Notes: generated by a model not told the origin, from the letters alone. Shown: positions 39,501 to 52,094, numbered from the stretch's first letter. The stretch: DNA of 64,000 bases from Vanilla planifolia (GCA_023846275.1 CM043872.1:28572670-28636669); one strand, 5' to 3'. A program made the numbers and translations.

Positions 39501-41040
39501 TTCACGTCTTCAAGGCTACAATGGCTTACAAAGTGATAAACTACGCCTCACGTTGCTCAAATTATTTTCACAAATTTCATATGTTCTTTCAAGCTACTTC
39601 ACCCCTTCTATAAATCATTAGGCCATGCATCACCACTTCCAAGAATCTTGTTGAAATGTTGCTATTTCCCGATCTGCTCATGTGCATATATTTCATACCT
39701 ATTCTAACATCCCTCTAACAATATACTACATGGCTTAGATTCTGAGAAAGTATGTCTAAGCTTTTGACCCATGCATAGTTGTACTCACCACATGAATTAG
39801 TATCACCTTGGAGATATACTTTGTCTACAACTTCACGCAAACGATATGATCAAATTCACATAAGTCTTTGGTGAATTCAATCAAAATTAACACACCAACA
39901 AAACAAATAGTAGTTAACAAAATGATATAATTAGAACTCTAAGAATTACAACATCACCTAAGTCTAGTTATGAATAAAGGATTTCAGCTCATAAAAATCA
40001 ACTTAAAAACAATATGGCAATGCTTAGTTTGAATAAGATTTAAGAAAATGGCATCACTGTTTTATCATGATAGCAAACTTGATTTTCAAATGGAATGAGT
40101 TCATTAGAAAACTTAGTTACCAAGAAAATTGATTAGCTTATAAATTTTTGGTGAATTATATTATACACTAGAAAAGTTTAAATATTTTTTTTTTGTTTTT
40201 CAAATGACATAAGGGTATAATATTAATATAAAATTGAATTTATGTGTTAAAATAAAATCGATTCTTTAACCCTTCCATGTCAACTAAATAAACAAGGCAA
40301 ATCAAATCTCGCTTCATTTTGCATTTTAATTAATTTATTTATTTACTTTTCATTTTCAATTACTTTCCTTTTCCATTCAGCTCAAATCAAAACATCTATG
40401 CAGGAAAAAAAACATAAATATTACATATCGAGTGACTAACAAAACTGTGACTCCTTTTCATGGAGGTCGCTTTTCCGAGCAAGTCAAGGTAATAATTCAC
40501 CACAGAGTTAAAAGATACCATTAAATTTAATAAAAAAAGCATGCAGACTGAAAGCAAAACGAGGAAGTGGAAGATACATCAAACTAGAAACCATGGCCAC
40601 ACCCAAAAAAAAAAAAAAAAAAAATCAATCGCATCTGTTTCTTTTAAACATTTGTTGCAAAAATCTGGATGGGATTGAACATGAGATTGATTCAACGTGC
40701 CAGAGCAGGAGTTGGAGAATACGATGTTTAAGTAGAAATGTTTGATATATCAATCAATTTGTTCGCAAACAGCTTCGAGGACCTACTTAAACGATTGAAC
40801 CAAATCAACTCGTGAAACTCAAAAGGAAGGAACAGCGGAGAAGTTACGCAAAAACGAAGTAGTCCGATAACAACTTTCAGATATCAAATATTTAGTTAAA
40901 TATAAGCGATTCCGCCCGAAAATTCGATCCCACAGACAGATCCAGTAAATCCCGCGCAAAATAGGAACGGCCATACACGAAACGGTGAAAATATCAAGCA
41001 GAAGAGAAAAATAAAACCCACCAGAGAAAGTAGGATCCAT
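27545..41040 (-). CDS. VIL2: VIN3-like (VEL family) PHD protein, VIL2-like, four exons
   Basis: Chromatin factor that works with Polycomb PRC2 in H3K27 methylation and flowering or developmental control, known from Arabidopsis and rice VEL proteins. Exons on the minus strand: 41040-41022 (19 nt, MDPTFS plus one base), 33003-32325, 29058-28745, 28662-27545. Introns are 8018, 3266 and 82 bp, all GT-AG; phases join to 709 residues. Order: N-terminal helical region with [20 protein letters not shown] (about 51-70); Lys/Arg patch TKRQRK; PHD finger and its extension, Cys/His-rich (about 140-226, [20 protein letters not shown]); exon 3 with [13 protein letters not shown] and GRGIVNRLS; fibronectin-III-like domain (about 340-430); acidic linker; C-terminal VEL/VID domain (about 600-709) with [10 protein letters not shown] and ending GFCTRLWH, as VIL2 does. 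The family length is close to this. Intron 1 carries an old copia element and intron 2 a tandem duplication, yet the coding sequence is intact. Which VEL paralogue this is remains a judgement; VIL3/LC2 is the alternative. Confidence 0.93.
29452..30470 (-). repeat. Tandem duplication of ~500 bp in VIL2-like intron 2
   Basis: Copy 1 (about 29452-29950) and copy 2 (about 29979-30470) match in order at a constant offset near 527 bp: tttgtaaagaaataagttt, taagaactcactatc, catgtgtgcacatgctgaag, ggcattgatattacagca, tgcagcta.acatgattgta, atatatcaatata, aaagagctcaagt.aaat and others. Both copies show short open frames, but these encode no known domain and are probably chance. The copies have diverged by many substitutions. 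Confidence 0.9.
30500..30590. repeat. Impure TA/TG/TACA microsatellite
   Basis: A run of tatatatg, tgtatgta, gtgtacatacatacatata words in VIL2-like intron 2, next to the second copy of the tandem duplication. Confidence 0.7.
33270..33907 (-). repeat. Decayed 3' LTR of the copia element (approximate ends)
   Basis: Contains blocks shared with 39270-39905, for example aaaactcaaaaa, then cactataagttttctctca at 33471-33489 (18 of 19 bases match 39471-39489), then tcatgttatttt..aagct and a ctttttatagacatt..ccatg block. Its inner boundary is placed at 33907 because the following ATCTCCAACT resembles a complement polypurine tract. The outer end is uncertain. Confidence 0.65.
33778..33810. repeat. 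Perfect 12-bp inverted repeat (hairpin)
   Basis: Arms 33778-33789 (tcgtacttgtac) and 33799-33810 (gtacaagtacga) are exact complements, with a 9-base loop. It lies in the outer part of the decayed 3' LTR and has no equally good partner in the 5' LTR. Confidence 0.85.
39270..39905 (-). repeat. Decayed 5' LTR of the copia element (approximate ends)
   Basis: Matches the other LTR in block order (see 33270-33907). It includes an 'aataaagaaatacacaag' start-like block near 39325, the cactataagctttctctca word at 39471-39489 and a cttctataaatcatt..ccatg block near 39605. No clear tRNA-Met primer site was found beside it; a weak gctctgatacca-like word sits at 38640. The ends are therefore estimates. 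Confidence 0.55.
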
Positions 41041-41059
41041 GGCGGCGGCAGAAGTTCTT

Positions 41060-44000
41060 TCTTCTACGCTTCACATTACAAGCCGGAACGCGCTGCGCTC
41101 CTTCCCCTCGTTCACCCTCAAATAGCTCAAACGCCCACAAGGAATGAATACTTATGTAGACAATTGTCCAACAACCTTTTTCACAAATTTAACATTAAAG
41201 GTTTGTTTGTTTAAGAGTTTACATGATAATATTTTCAATTAATTAAATTATATTTAAACATAATTTTTCAAAGAAGAGAGTTCTGAATATAAATTGTGGA
41301 CTCTATCTGAAAACCTATTAAATTTTTAGATAAAAAATTAAAAATCTTAATTTGTTATTTAATATCTTATTCTCAAAAACAATTTAGAGCAATTTGGTTA
41401 TATAAATTTTTTTATCCAAAAAATATACTTTGATCATAATTTTCAAATAATTTTATATTTTAATAAAATATATTTATCTTATTTAATTTTTTATGTGTAT
41501 TATAAATACAAAAATAAATTAGATATTTCGATTTTTTATATGTGTATTATAAGATATATTACTTTTTAGTATTGTAATATATTATATTATATATATGTTT
41601 TGATTGGACTTTATAAAAAAAACAAATAAAAACCTAAATAATTATTATTATGAATTTGTTGATTGCATAATCAACTTACCAAATTGGTGTGTTGATTTGG
41701 TTTCTGTGACATAATCGTACTACATAACATTTATATTTAAAATGAATTAAAAATCCCAATTGAATATATTTGAAAAAAGTTATTCGGACGGCAAATTCCA
41801 TCCACCTTCCACAGGAAAATAATTGCAAATCTTAAAAGTCCATGGTCTTTTCTGCATAATCAGCATTCGTTAGAAAAAAAAACCCTGTTGCCATTTGGTT
41901 GTAAAATTGGAGAGGTTAGTTAAAGAAGTTGTTCTATTATCCTGTTTGCCTGCATATTTTCTTTGGTGGATTTTTGTATCCAATATAAGAAAAAATTAAA
42001 GGAATGCAACAGTGACCTGGCTGATCAATGGCTCAGCACATTTCATGTTTATTTGTATAAAATATTTTGTTTACTTTACATATAATATTTAATATTCTAT
42101 TTTTTAAATTTATAAATTGTTTATATGATGAATTTATTTAATAACTTTATTTTTGTTTTATATCATAATGCTATTTGACTTGCTCAGATTTTCTGAAGTA
42201 AACTTTCACTGAGAGAAGAATGTTTTGCCATTTTTCTTTTGAACTTCTTAATGTTAATCAATTGTAATTTGTGATATAATTGTTACATTGTTAATTATAA
42301 TTTGTGAAGAATGCAAGGTAGAAAATGTATTTAGTTTTTTTAAAGGAAATTATTTTTAAAAAATTTAACCACTAGTTTTTCAATTTTATATGTTCAACAA
42401 GATTTATCTTATGATGTATAAGATTGAGAAACTTTAAAAATAGTATTAGATCAATAGAATATTAATTATTTTTTGTTAGAGATAGTTTATTTAAAAGCTT
42501 TTTAATCGTAATATAATGTTAATGAACTCCTCTAACAACTTAAAAACTTTTGAAAAAAAATTCTCATGTGACATAAGTAAAACTTGGTTAGTATGAAGAA
42601 ATATTGATTTATTATCAAAAAAATTATTTTAAATGAAATTAAGATTAACATTTTTTACCTTTAGATAGAGCTTTTTCTTTTTATATCAACCTTTTAAATC
42701 AAGAGAATAGTTATGATTCTCTAATTGTAATAAATGTAATTAATTATAACTTTTTTGTGAGGTAACAAGCTACATCTTCGAAGATGATCTTGGTTTGATC
42801 ATATAAGTTTCACTCTTTCATAATTTATCATACTCAAGTCATATAATCATAGCCTCTTCAACATGATATGTTCTATTAACTATCCAATAAAAACATATTC
42901 TCTCTACACTATCAATGACCTGAAGAAGATCTTGTAATAAAAAAAAGTTTTAAATCTTTTTTTATTAGCAAGTTACAAAATTTCTATAATTGAATCAAGT
43001 CATGACTCAAGATAAATATAATGAATATATAAAAAAATAAAATTATTGCATAAACTTAATAAAACATATAAATGATTAATTGCACTTGTGTTTTTATTTT
43101 TTTATATTTTACATTTTTCATATATCCCTTAAACGTAGCAACACTAGAATAATGATGTTTAAAAAAAAATAAGGCAAAAGATTATTTAAAAGTATTTGAT
43201 TGCTTACAAAACCAATTAGGAACATGAACTTTAAAAATCTTTGAAACTAAGATTATTTAAAAATATTTGAACCTTTTTAAACTTTTCCAAATTTAATCTA
43301 AAATGTTTCAAGTGGTATTATGTTATTAAAGGTGCTTAAAGAAAGGCAAAAATACACTTAAGAACATTTAGAAATGCTTCCAAATGGCTTAATAAATTTT
43401 CTCTTAGCCCAAATTGTCAAATGGACTAGTCATTATTTATGCACAATGCGCTTGATGTATTGTACACAAAAAATCATGAATCCCAACAATTCTTTAAAAT
43501 GCAAACATTAATATTGCGTATCGTATGAAATGTCTTCATGTATAGTCTATAAAACTTTATTCCATGAGCTTGCACTATAGATACATGCAGTGCATGACTG
43601 AGATTAACATGCATGCAACCTTCCTTGGTTTTCATGCATTCTCATCATCCAAATAGATTTTGTTAGTTTTTTAAAATATCTTTTGATTAAATTATAAATG
43701 CAAATGAATAATGATATTTCACTTATTTTGAAAATGTGATACACACAATTTTTGTCATATAAGATTAATTTTAATAAACATTTATTTATAAAAAAATTCA
43801 AATTTGATCTTAATTCTTTTTGTTAATGAAGAATTCATCGTCCTTACAAGCCTTCTTAGTTTTTCTTTAAAGTCACTCCCTGGTTACATATCGTATAGTA
43901 CGATAAGAGGATTACACCATATAATGTATATTAGAAATGAGTTATATAACTTAACGTACTTTAATATGTTGGATTATACTAATACTATATGCTACATTTT

Positions 44001-47000
44001 GTAGTATCATATAATATAATTAGTAAATCATATAAATATAATCTAAAAAAAACTTAAGATATAACAAATAATATATAGGGATAAAATAATTTAGAAATTA
44101 CATTGTTTTTGTAATATATATTAATCATTTAATTCATATTTGATTGTAAAAAATTTTGAGAAAGAGAGAATTAAACAAAAGCGCTACTTTATTAAATCAT
44201 TTAGATAAATTAAATAACTTGTAATGTAGTATAAAGACATTATTTTATTTAGTTTTCTTTCGAACTATATTTTATTTTGATGAAAATACTTATATTTTAT
44301 GATTTGGCATGACCTCGATGGTTTTTGACACTACTTATAACATTTATTTACTAATTATATGATTCATTTATCTTTATGGTTTTCTTTATTACATGACATC
44401 TTAAGGAATACTTAAATAAAAAAATATAATAAACTAATGTTTAAATTGGATAAAAGTATTTACCTAAGATATGGTAAGTAGTATATAAAGATAAAATAAT
44501 TTAGAAGTTATACTATTTGTATAAGATATATTAATCATTTAATTCATATTTTATTATAAAAATTTTTGAAAAAGAGAGAATTAAACAAAAGAACTATTTT
44601 TTCAAATGAGATAAATAAATCACATAACTTGTAACATAGCATAGTGATATTATTTTAATTAGTTTCTTTCAAACAATATTTCATTTTGATGAAAAATAAT
44701 TATATTTTATGAATTAGTATGATTTTGATGATTTTTTACACTATTTATAATATTTGTTTACTAATTATATGGTTCATTTATTTTTATGATTTTTTTTATT
44801 ACATTGTATTATAAATAATACTTAAATAATAAATAATAGAATATAAATAATACTTAAATTTGATAGAAATATTTGTTGGCTTTAAACATATATTTATATG
44901 AACATACCTATTTCATATGCCACAACATAATTGTTTTACATATAGCCAAAAAAAAATAAAAATAATATTTTTGAAATATTATGTTTAATGCTAAGTTTAA
45001 TGTGTTGGATAATAAAGTATTGATCTCTATATTACATATCTATGTGATATATATATTATGATCTTAGTATATGTATATAAAATTACATTATAATTAATGT
45101 TTAAGATTATAAGATATAAATATTATACTTATCTGGTGGCAGTAGACTTAAAATGTGAGATCATAAGGTATCAATATTTGGATCAAATATTTTTTAGTGT
45201 TATGTAGATAATTAAATGAATTTCGACTATAAATCATTTATTTGTATGATTATTAAATCCAAGAAAGATAATGATTTAAAGAAAATTACTCTTAATATAT
45301 GTGATATTTGATATAGTTTCATATTGATGATATAACTTATTATCACATATAATTGTATGAATTATATTTTGTTTATTGTGCTTATATATTTTATTATAGT
45401 ATTTTTTACTTTATTTATCTTATTATATTTATCTATTGAAATTTATAATTTTTATTAATATTTATATCACATATCATACATCATATCATAAATTCACTAT
45501 ACTAAAAGATAAAAACTTTAATTACATAAGAGAAGATCACATTTTTAAGTTTTGAGAGTAGATAATATTTGATATAAGTTGAGTAACTAAAAGTATAACA
45601 AAACTTTTGTTTAAAATTTTATAGATATTTTAATGCACCTTATCATTAAATCGATTTATGTTAATGATTATTTTGTGATTTTAATTTAGTTAGTATTATA
45701 TATTTTTGTCATATTATTAGGTATTTACCTAGACTTTAATGTTCTCACATGATTTGTATTTGTATAAATAATTGACTTTTTAATTGATATAAAAGATAAT
45801 TGAGTATGGCTTTGATGAATATTATGAAACTTATTTATTAAATTATCACATAAGTATTTCTCTTGAGCTTATTGAAATTCCAAAGTTCTTCTTAGATTTT
45901 TTTTAAATTATAAAAATATATACATGCTCAACAATGAGATTAACAACTCATTAAATTGGTGTTACTATCATCAAACTTAATATTTAATTATGATGCTTAT
46001 TGGACTAACAATATTAATGTTCAATTTTATTATAAGGGTTACTAGTAGTATCATAATAACTTAGTTTCAGTACTCTTTGATTACCTCGCCTAATTCACCT
46101 GCTCAAGCTAAATGACATCTTGCTCCATCTTAAACTTCCACTAACTATAGTGACCTATTAAATTAATCTTAAAAAAAAAATTGTTCCAGCCTATTTATCC
46201 TTTTACAAACTCATTTAAAAAAAAAAAAAAACAAAAAAAACAAAAACCCACACCTTTTGCAGCTTGCTTTAAAAATTCTGATTCCATGCTTGCTTATGTT
46301 GGCACAAGTCTTTTTGACTCTAATGCTTACTGTTTTATGTGCTCTTTTTTATTTTTTTCCTTTTGCAGTAATACCATCTTCATAGCTGTGATTTAAATAT
46401 ATAGTAGAAATTGTTTACCTTTTTTAAATGAAAGTCTTATTTATTTATTTATTTATTAATGAAAGTTAAACAGTATGGTTCATCCTATCTTATTTTATAT
46501 CTGTGTGAGAAGGCATCACGTTTATACTAGAAACAATTATTCAATCATATATATAATAATAATCAGCTATTTATCATGATTATAGTTTTGATTTAAAGCC
46601 TAAGAATTGACTAATATTGAGTCAAAGTGTTCGAGGAACAAAGCTCCATATCTTTAAATTATATTTTTTTTCTTTTGTTTTTAATATATAATTGATGCTA
46701 TCATTATACAAATGTGCATATTTCTGCCATGTGGGTTCATCATCTTTACTTAGCTTGTCCGTTTTTTTTATCTGTCATCGTTCTAGTTTTGTTTCGAGTC
46801 CATTTATATAGAAAGGACTCCAAGCAGAGCTAAAATGACGACTTATTCAATCCGTGATCCTCTTCCCGTCATGCCAAGAAAGGAAGGCGAAATAAATATT
46901 AATTTTTTTTAATATATATATATATATACATATGTAATTTTTTATAAAATAAATATTAAATTTTATTGTTAAACCTCGGTAAATATTGCTTTGATTAAAT

Positions 47001-50000
47001 CAATCTAAAGGAACATTTTTGGACCATCACATTACGAAGTGTAAAAAAATTAAAAACTTTTGAGAAATTTAATATATTTTTTAAACGTTAAAGATTAAAT
47101 TCGCTTATTTTTAAATATATTTAATTTAAAAGAAAGGTAAAATTTTAAGAATATTTTGTCACAAAAATATATTTTTATTTATATAAAATTATTCTCTACG
47201 TTTTCAGAAAAAGTGTTTTGAAAAAGTATTCTGACAAGCTAATTGCATCTATTTTATCTAACAAGGTAACAATTGGCAATTGCACTTTCGAAAGGACTTC
47301 CGTATCAATGTTTTGGATATTTTATTAGATTTTAATGGCGATGTAACTTATGTGTGGCGATGTAATTTCCTTATTGCTTATTAAAATTATTTTTATTTTA
47401 TCAAAATATCAAAATTAAGTTGTCAAACAAACTTGACGGTTTTTTATAATTCTAAAATAAAATATATATTTTTTTAAATATCTCCTTTATGTCTTTTCAG
47501 TTTTTTTTCAAATTTGGCTATTATCATAGATGGAATTTTTTCAACTGTATTGACAAAGTTATTATTAATATTAAACTTATTAATTTAAAATAAAATATAA
47601 AAGATTCATTTTTAAATATTATCGAAGAGTTAAATGTCTCAAAATACTTTTGTCAACAAAGGCTTGTGAAATTTTTGTAGTTGAGAAAAACTTAAAATTT
47701 ATTAGTAAAAAAATAAAATGATTTATTTTAATATTATTTTGAAAAGACAAAATAATCATTCTTTTAGCTTATATTATTTTTTAGTGAAAATATATATATT
47801 TTAAAATATAATCAAAGGAATAAATAATTATAGTTCTATATATTTATTTTATTTCAATTTTTAAGAGATTATTGAAGCTTATCATGAAACATGCCAAAAA
47901 AAAAAATTTAACTAACTATCATTAATGTTTTTTTGCTCTGAATTATCAAAATAAGTTTGAAAAATAGCTTTTTAAAATACATTTTAGACTATATTTACCA
48001 ATTGAATTTTGAATCAACATTTTCAGATTTTTTTTCTATTTTACGTTCATTTTTAAAAATTATATTTCATAATAACTCAAATTAAACTTGTACAAGATTA
48101 TTTAAAAACTCATTTTAGAAACTTTTTTTTACATATCTTATTTTTAGAAACATTATTTCAAACAAACTCTTAAAATTATTTTTCCAAAAATATTTTATAC
48201 AAAAGGAAAAAATAATGAAAAATTATAGACCCACTTAAAAGGAAACAAAAACCTATTCGAGAAGCAACTACCAACTTTGGAATTTCCAATTAATGTAAAA
48301 CTCGCTTATGTTTAAGGATTTTAAATCTAGCTTTCTATCTTTCTTTTTGTTATATCAAAATCTCTAGGTATAGAAAATCACACATGATTAAGTTTCTTTA
48401 TTCATCATTTGTTATAATTTATTTCTCAAGTGAATAACATAGTCACATAATAACTAGTTTGTCTTTGTGAATTCATCATACAAATATAGGTGTCAAATGA
48501 TGCAAGCATAAAATCATCATGTATCAAAATAATCCCAAAAATTAGTGCAATCTTCATTACCATTTGAAAAATCTTTAAAAAAGTTTAGATTAGATTAAAA
48601 AACATCCCAATAACTTACACCTTTTGTATTGTAGGTAACAAGAATGCTTATAAGAATTTACAATTGAATACAAAAAAGTTTTGTGATCTTCACAATCTTC
48701 TCGCTTAGTTTAGGCAAAACATCATTTCATTGACAAATTATAATTATTGTCTTGAACATATCTACATCATGCTTACAATTTACTCCTCTCTTCACACCCT
48801 TTAATCATTATTTATCGTATTTCAATGACTGAAAAATATTTTTGAATCCTATTTCTAACAATAATTTCGAGATTAAAAAAATATCAAAAAATTTTTTTAA
48901 TAATGTTTTAAAAGTTCTCATCAAACAAAGTTACCATCTATTTTTATGTTATTCACATTTTTTTTTTTATCATGTTTAATTCCATTATGACAAGCTTTGG
49001 TAACATTTATTAATATTGAATTTTGGCGCTGATGTATTAAGTCATAATCAGATAATGCACCTTAATATCACAATTAAATTGCATAATAGTAAGAAAAAAA
49101 GTTGAAATGTCTCACTCCCATTGTCTTCATGGTCTATCTTTTAAGTTTGAGCATGCAAAAAACGAAGCATATTAAAACCAATGACAGTTACAGATGCCAA
49201 ACCAAAAAGAAAAGGCGATGGCGCAACGATTAGTTGTCGATTAAAATATTTTGAATTTTTTTTAAAATTTTTTTGCCCTTAAACTGAAAAATCATTAAAT
49301 ATGATTTTTTTTTTTGCTAGTAAAAAAATGGAAATCATATTTAAAAATGGAATTATTTTAGGGTTTCAGGTGGCTGTGAAATGGTGGACTATTATTACAT
49401 AAGTTAAATATAATATGCTTAATTACATTAATCGATATTCAAGATAACTAAATTAAAATTATTTTTTTTATAAAAAATCAAGAAGAATTTACCTGTACTA
49501 ACTATAATTTGTGCATACTTAGGCCTACCATTTCCATAATATGCCAAAAATAAGTAATACAAATTCTGGAAAAATTAGGCCTACAAATGCATAAACGGAT
49601 ATTAATTTTGCTGAACCATGGTTGTAGTTTTTTTTTTAGCCATTAAGAGCAAACTTGGGGCATGAATGATGTTAGAAAAATAGAATTTAATTTTTTTTTA
49701 ATTATTTTCTTAAACAAGTAAAGATGAATCAGTGAATGTTTTGCTCTTAGTTATACATCTAATATTAAAATGTGTTCATAATTTCCTCAATACAAATGTC
49801 TTTTCTCCATAGGCAAACAAGCTTTTATGATTAATCTCCAGTCTATCTTTCGAAATGCCCTCAAAACGAGTCTAACCATTTCCCTCTTTAAAATTCTTTT
49901 TACATTTTTAATAATTTTTAAATATTCTTTGTAAATTTTAATTTAATATAAATGTCTTTGTTTGCATATATATGTTTTTCTTTTAATTTTTTTTACAAAA

Positions 50001-50680
50001 TTTTCTTTTCAAATATATTTTCTAAACTACAAATCATTGTCAAACCCAAATTTGTATCTTTACAGTAGATTTTTTAGGATAAAATGTTTAATACAAAATT
50101 GTTGTTAATGCTGTTATTTAGCATTTTTAATGGGTTAGCAATATTGCAAGGTATTCCTTAACTACATAAAAAACAAACTTATCAAGAAGAACACTTTGCG
50201 CTCACAAGGCACTATAGTACATTTCTTTACGGATCAAATGGCATCATGGTTTGACCCATGTACATGTTGTATTAAACAATCCTGAAAAAACGAGTCGGTA
50301 ACTGTTAAACCATTTATGGTTCATTTAATCATTTCATATATTTTATTCATTAATTTTTATCTTAGCTTCTTATCGGTTGGAGGCCAACAATACAATTAAT
50401 GGATTGGTTATGATCGTTGTTATCCAAAAATAAAAATTAAGAAATCAATTTTACCCGTAATCTTAATTTGTAGTCGAACTTTTGGTTCACATCAACAGGA
50501 AATTCTTTCCTACCGATGAAGTTGTAGCAAAAAGTTTTACAAGTAATTATTCCTAAAACAACGATAAAAAAATAATAAAAAGATTTATACATATATTCAT
50601 ATAATAAAAAAAAGTAGAAAAATGAAAGCTGCTGGAGAAGGCAGACGGATCCTACATGTTCTTGCAAACGACTCTGTGGA
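41060..50680. other. Gene desert between VIL2-like and IAA33-like genes
   Basis: About 9.6 kb, very AT-rich. The first ~100 bp (to about 41130) is GC-richer and should be the VIL2-like leader and core promoter. After that no domain, RNA gene or element end was recognised except the tandem duplication at 44055-44836 and simple repeats (for example TA at 46911-46929). Confidence 0.6.
44055..44836 (+). repeat. Two-copy tandem duplication, ~370-bp copies, 410-bp period
   Basis: Copy 1 (about 44055-44420) and copy 2 (about 44465-44836) share, in order: gataaaataatttaga, atattaatcatttaattcatat, gagagaattaaacaaaag, cataacttgtaa/aataacttgtaa, catt/atattattttatttag, ttcattttgatgaaaa, tatattttatga, ttactaattatat.....cattta and tacttaaata. 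The offset is constant at about 410 bp. No coding content. Confidence 0.92.
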
Positions 50681-50686
50681 TTACCA

Positions 50687-51231
50687 TTAATCTGTACGGA
50701 GTTTCCGCCGACGTGGCTTCGTCGGAATTATCCGAATTCTCTTTACCACGCGAAGGAAATCTCTGTCAAGATAATTAATAAACCAAAATAATATATTTAA
50801 TGAAAAATGAAATCAACATATATAATACATATTACATACTTCCAACTGAGATCCCCTGCGAGGAGGAGGTCATCCTCGATATCTTCGTATGCGACCATGT
50901 GGCCGGGAACGGCGTTGGAGAGGTCCAGGCGGCCGTACAGGCGCGGGTGCCCGTCGGCGTTGTCGTTGGCGAAAATGCGGTGTAAGGCGGCGGCGAGGCT
51001 CTCGTAGCCGGCGTGTCGGTCCAACTGTACGCGGTGGCAGATGGAGCTGCCCTCCTTGTACACGGTCACTGAAGGCTGGAATCCTGCGAGAGACATGCCA
51101 TCATTCGACAGGGACAGAGGCTTAATCGTTGCCGGTGGCGGAAGTTGGCTGCAGCTGCCGCTTGCAAAGGCGGCGGACTCGTCCCAGCGCCGCTTAAGAG
51201 TTTCTTGGTAAGAACTGCCCGTTCCGGCCAT
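50687..51231 (-). CDS. IAA33: Non-canonical Aux/IAA protein, IAA33-like (two exons)
   Basis: Nuclear regulator of auxin-responsive transcription. Exon 1 is 51231-50840 and exon 2 is 50762-50687, with a 77-bp GT-AG intron (donor gtatgt); phases join to 155 residues. Only the C-terminal PB1 domain (old domains III and IV) is present: VTVYKEGSSICHRVQLD (about 55-71), LDLSNAVPGHMVAYEDIEDD and LLAGDLSW, then KDFLRVVKRIRIIP and a basic tail. The LxLxL repressor motif and the GWPPV degron are absent from the 50-residue N-terminus, as in Arabidopsis IAA33, so auxin-triggered TIR1 degradation is not expected. The first PB1 strand has Thr where canonical proteins keep the binding lysine, while the acidic patch (YEDIEDD) remains, so the interaction face may be one-sided. 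The start is the first ATG of the frame. The exon is GC-rich relative to the flanks. Confidence 0.93.
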
Positions 51232-51856
51232 AGGGGCTAGCTACGGTGAAAACGAGTGAGCCAGAAAGAGATGGCTTCCGATAAGTAGCTGGTGGCAGAG
51301 TTATTAATTTAAGGGTAATTTATAAAACAAATTGATTGATTTGCAAGGCAACTCTAATAATTTCGATAATTGATTTTTTTTTTCTTTTTTGGTATAGATA
51401 AGCGCAGAACGGTCGATGGCGCAACGGTCGCCGAAAGGCTCGGCATTTGATTCTTTGGGGAAATGTTGTTGCGTGAACGATTTTAGGCGCGTATTTTGTA
51501 TAGGTAACCCTCGCCATTGAACACAGGGAAGAAGAGGAAGAATATTATTCCGATTTATAGGGAAATAAACTGCGGAAAAATATTTGTAAATTATATTGGC
51601 TGCATGGTACATCACAACCGTCAAACAATCATTTATTGCCAAAAGTATAAACAAGAAAAAAAAAATACCAAAGGCGCAATGACTTCTTGTTTTGTGTTTG
51701 GAATAGGGTTTGTGAACCATCCTTCTCTTTTCTCACATCTGTATGGCTTAGATCCAAAGCATGTGTGGATAATTTATCTTGTTTTGGAGGAGTCATCGCC
51801 TGTCTTTTGTCCATGCGTTTACGCTATCCCAATGGGCACCATTAATTCTTGTTGAT

Positions 51857-52018
51857 CACGTGCAAACAAGCTGGCCACTAAGCCATTGGGCGAGAAGAGT
51901 GAAAACGATGATCATGTTAATTTGGTTTAATGCTTTGCGCTTAATCTGACCGTTTACTGTTCTAATAATAATTGTGAGAACAGGAAAAATGAGGCAAGCC
52001 AGCTAAGAGAAACACGTG
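51857..52018. promoter_or_regulatory. Two G-box (CACGTG) words upstream of IAA33-like
   Basis: CACGTG occurs at 51857-51862 and 52013-52018, about 0.63 and 0.78 kb upstream of the IAA33-like ATG. G-boxes bind bHLH and bZIP factors. The word is palindromic and its use here is inferred from position only. Confidence 0.35.
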
Positions 52019-52058
52019 CGGGTCATGTGACATCACGCTCTGCCAGTGGTTGGCATTT

Positions 52059-52061
<3 letters not shown>

Positions 52062-52091
<30 letters not shown>
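52062..52091. repeat. Run of 30 T
   Basis: An uninterrupted T30 on the plus strand. It could be the poly(A) tail of a small retro-insertion on the minus strand, but no element body or flanking duplication was recognised next to it. Confidence 0.85.
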
Positions 52092-52092
<1 letters not shown>

Positions 52093-52094
52093 GA

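Larger units (their letters stand above)
33270..39905 (-). mobile_element. Decayed Ty1/copia LTR retrotransposon in VIL2-like intron 1
   Basis: On the minus strand, coding remnants appear in copia order (integrase before reverse transcriptase). About 36760-36690 is the pre-integrase finger ([12 protein letters not shown]). About 36660-36500 is the integrase core ([24 protein letters not shown]). About 36330-36200 is the integrase C-terminal side ([15 protein letters not shown]). About 35550-35260 is the start of reverse transcriptase ([13 protein letters not shown], later words like a copia IYM.QP.GF region). About 34880-34820 is a REFDMKGLG word matching the copia MKDLG motif. Frameshifts and stops are frequent, so it is dead. 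Diverged LTR-like sequences lie 6.0 kb apart, and an ATCTCCAACT word just inside the low-coordinate one matches the complement of a copia polypurine tract. It is inserted in the sense direction of the host gene. Gag is not clearly recognisable; 38156-37899 is a candidate. Confidence 0.85.
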
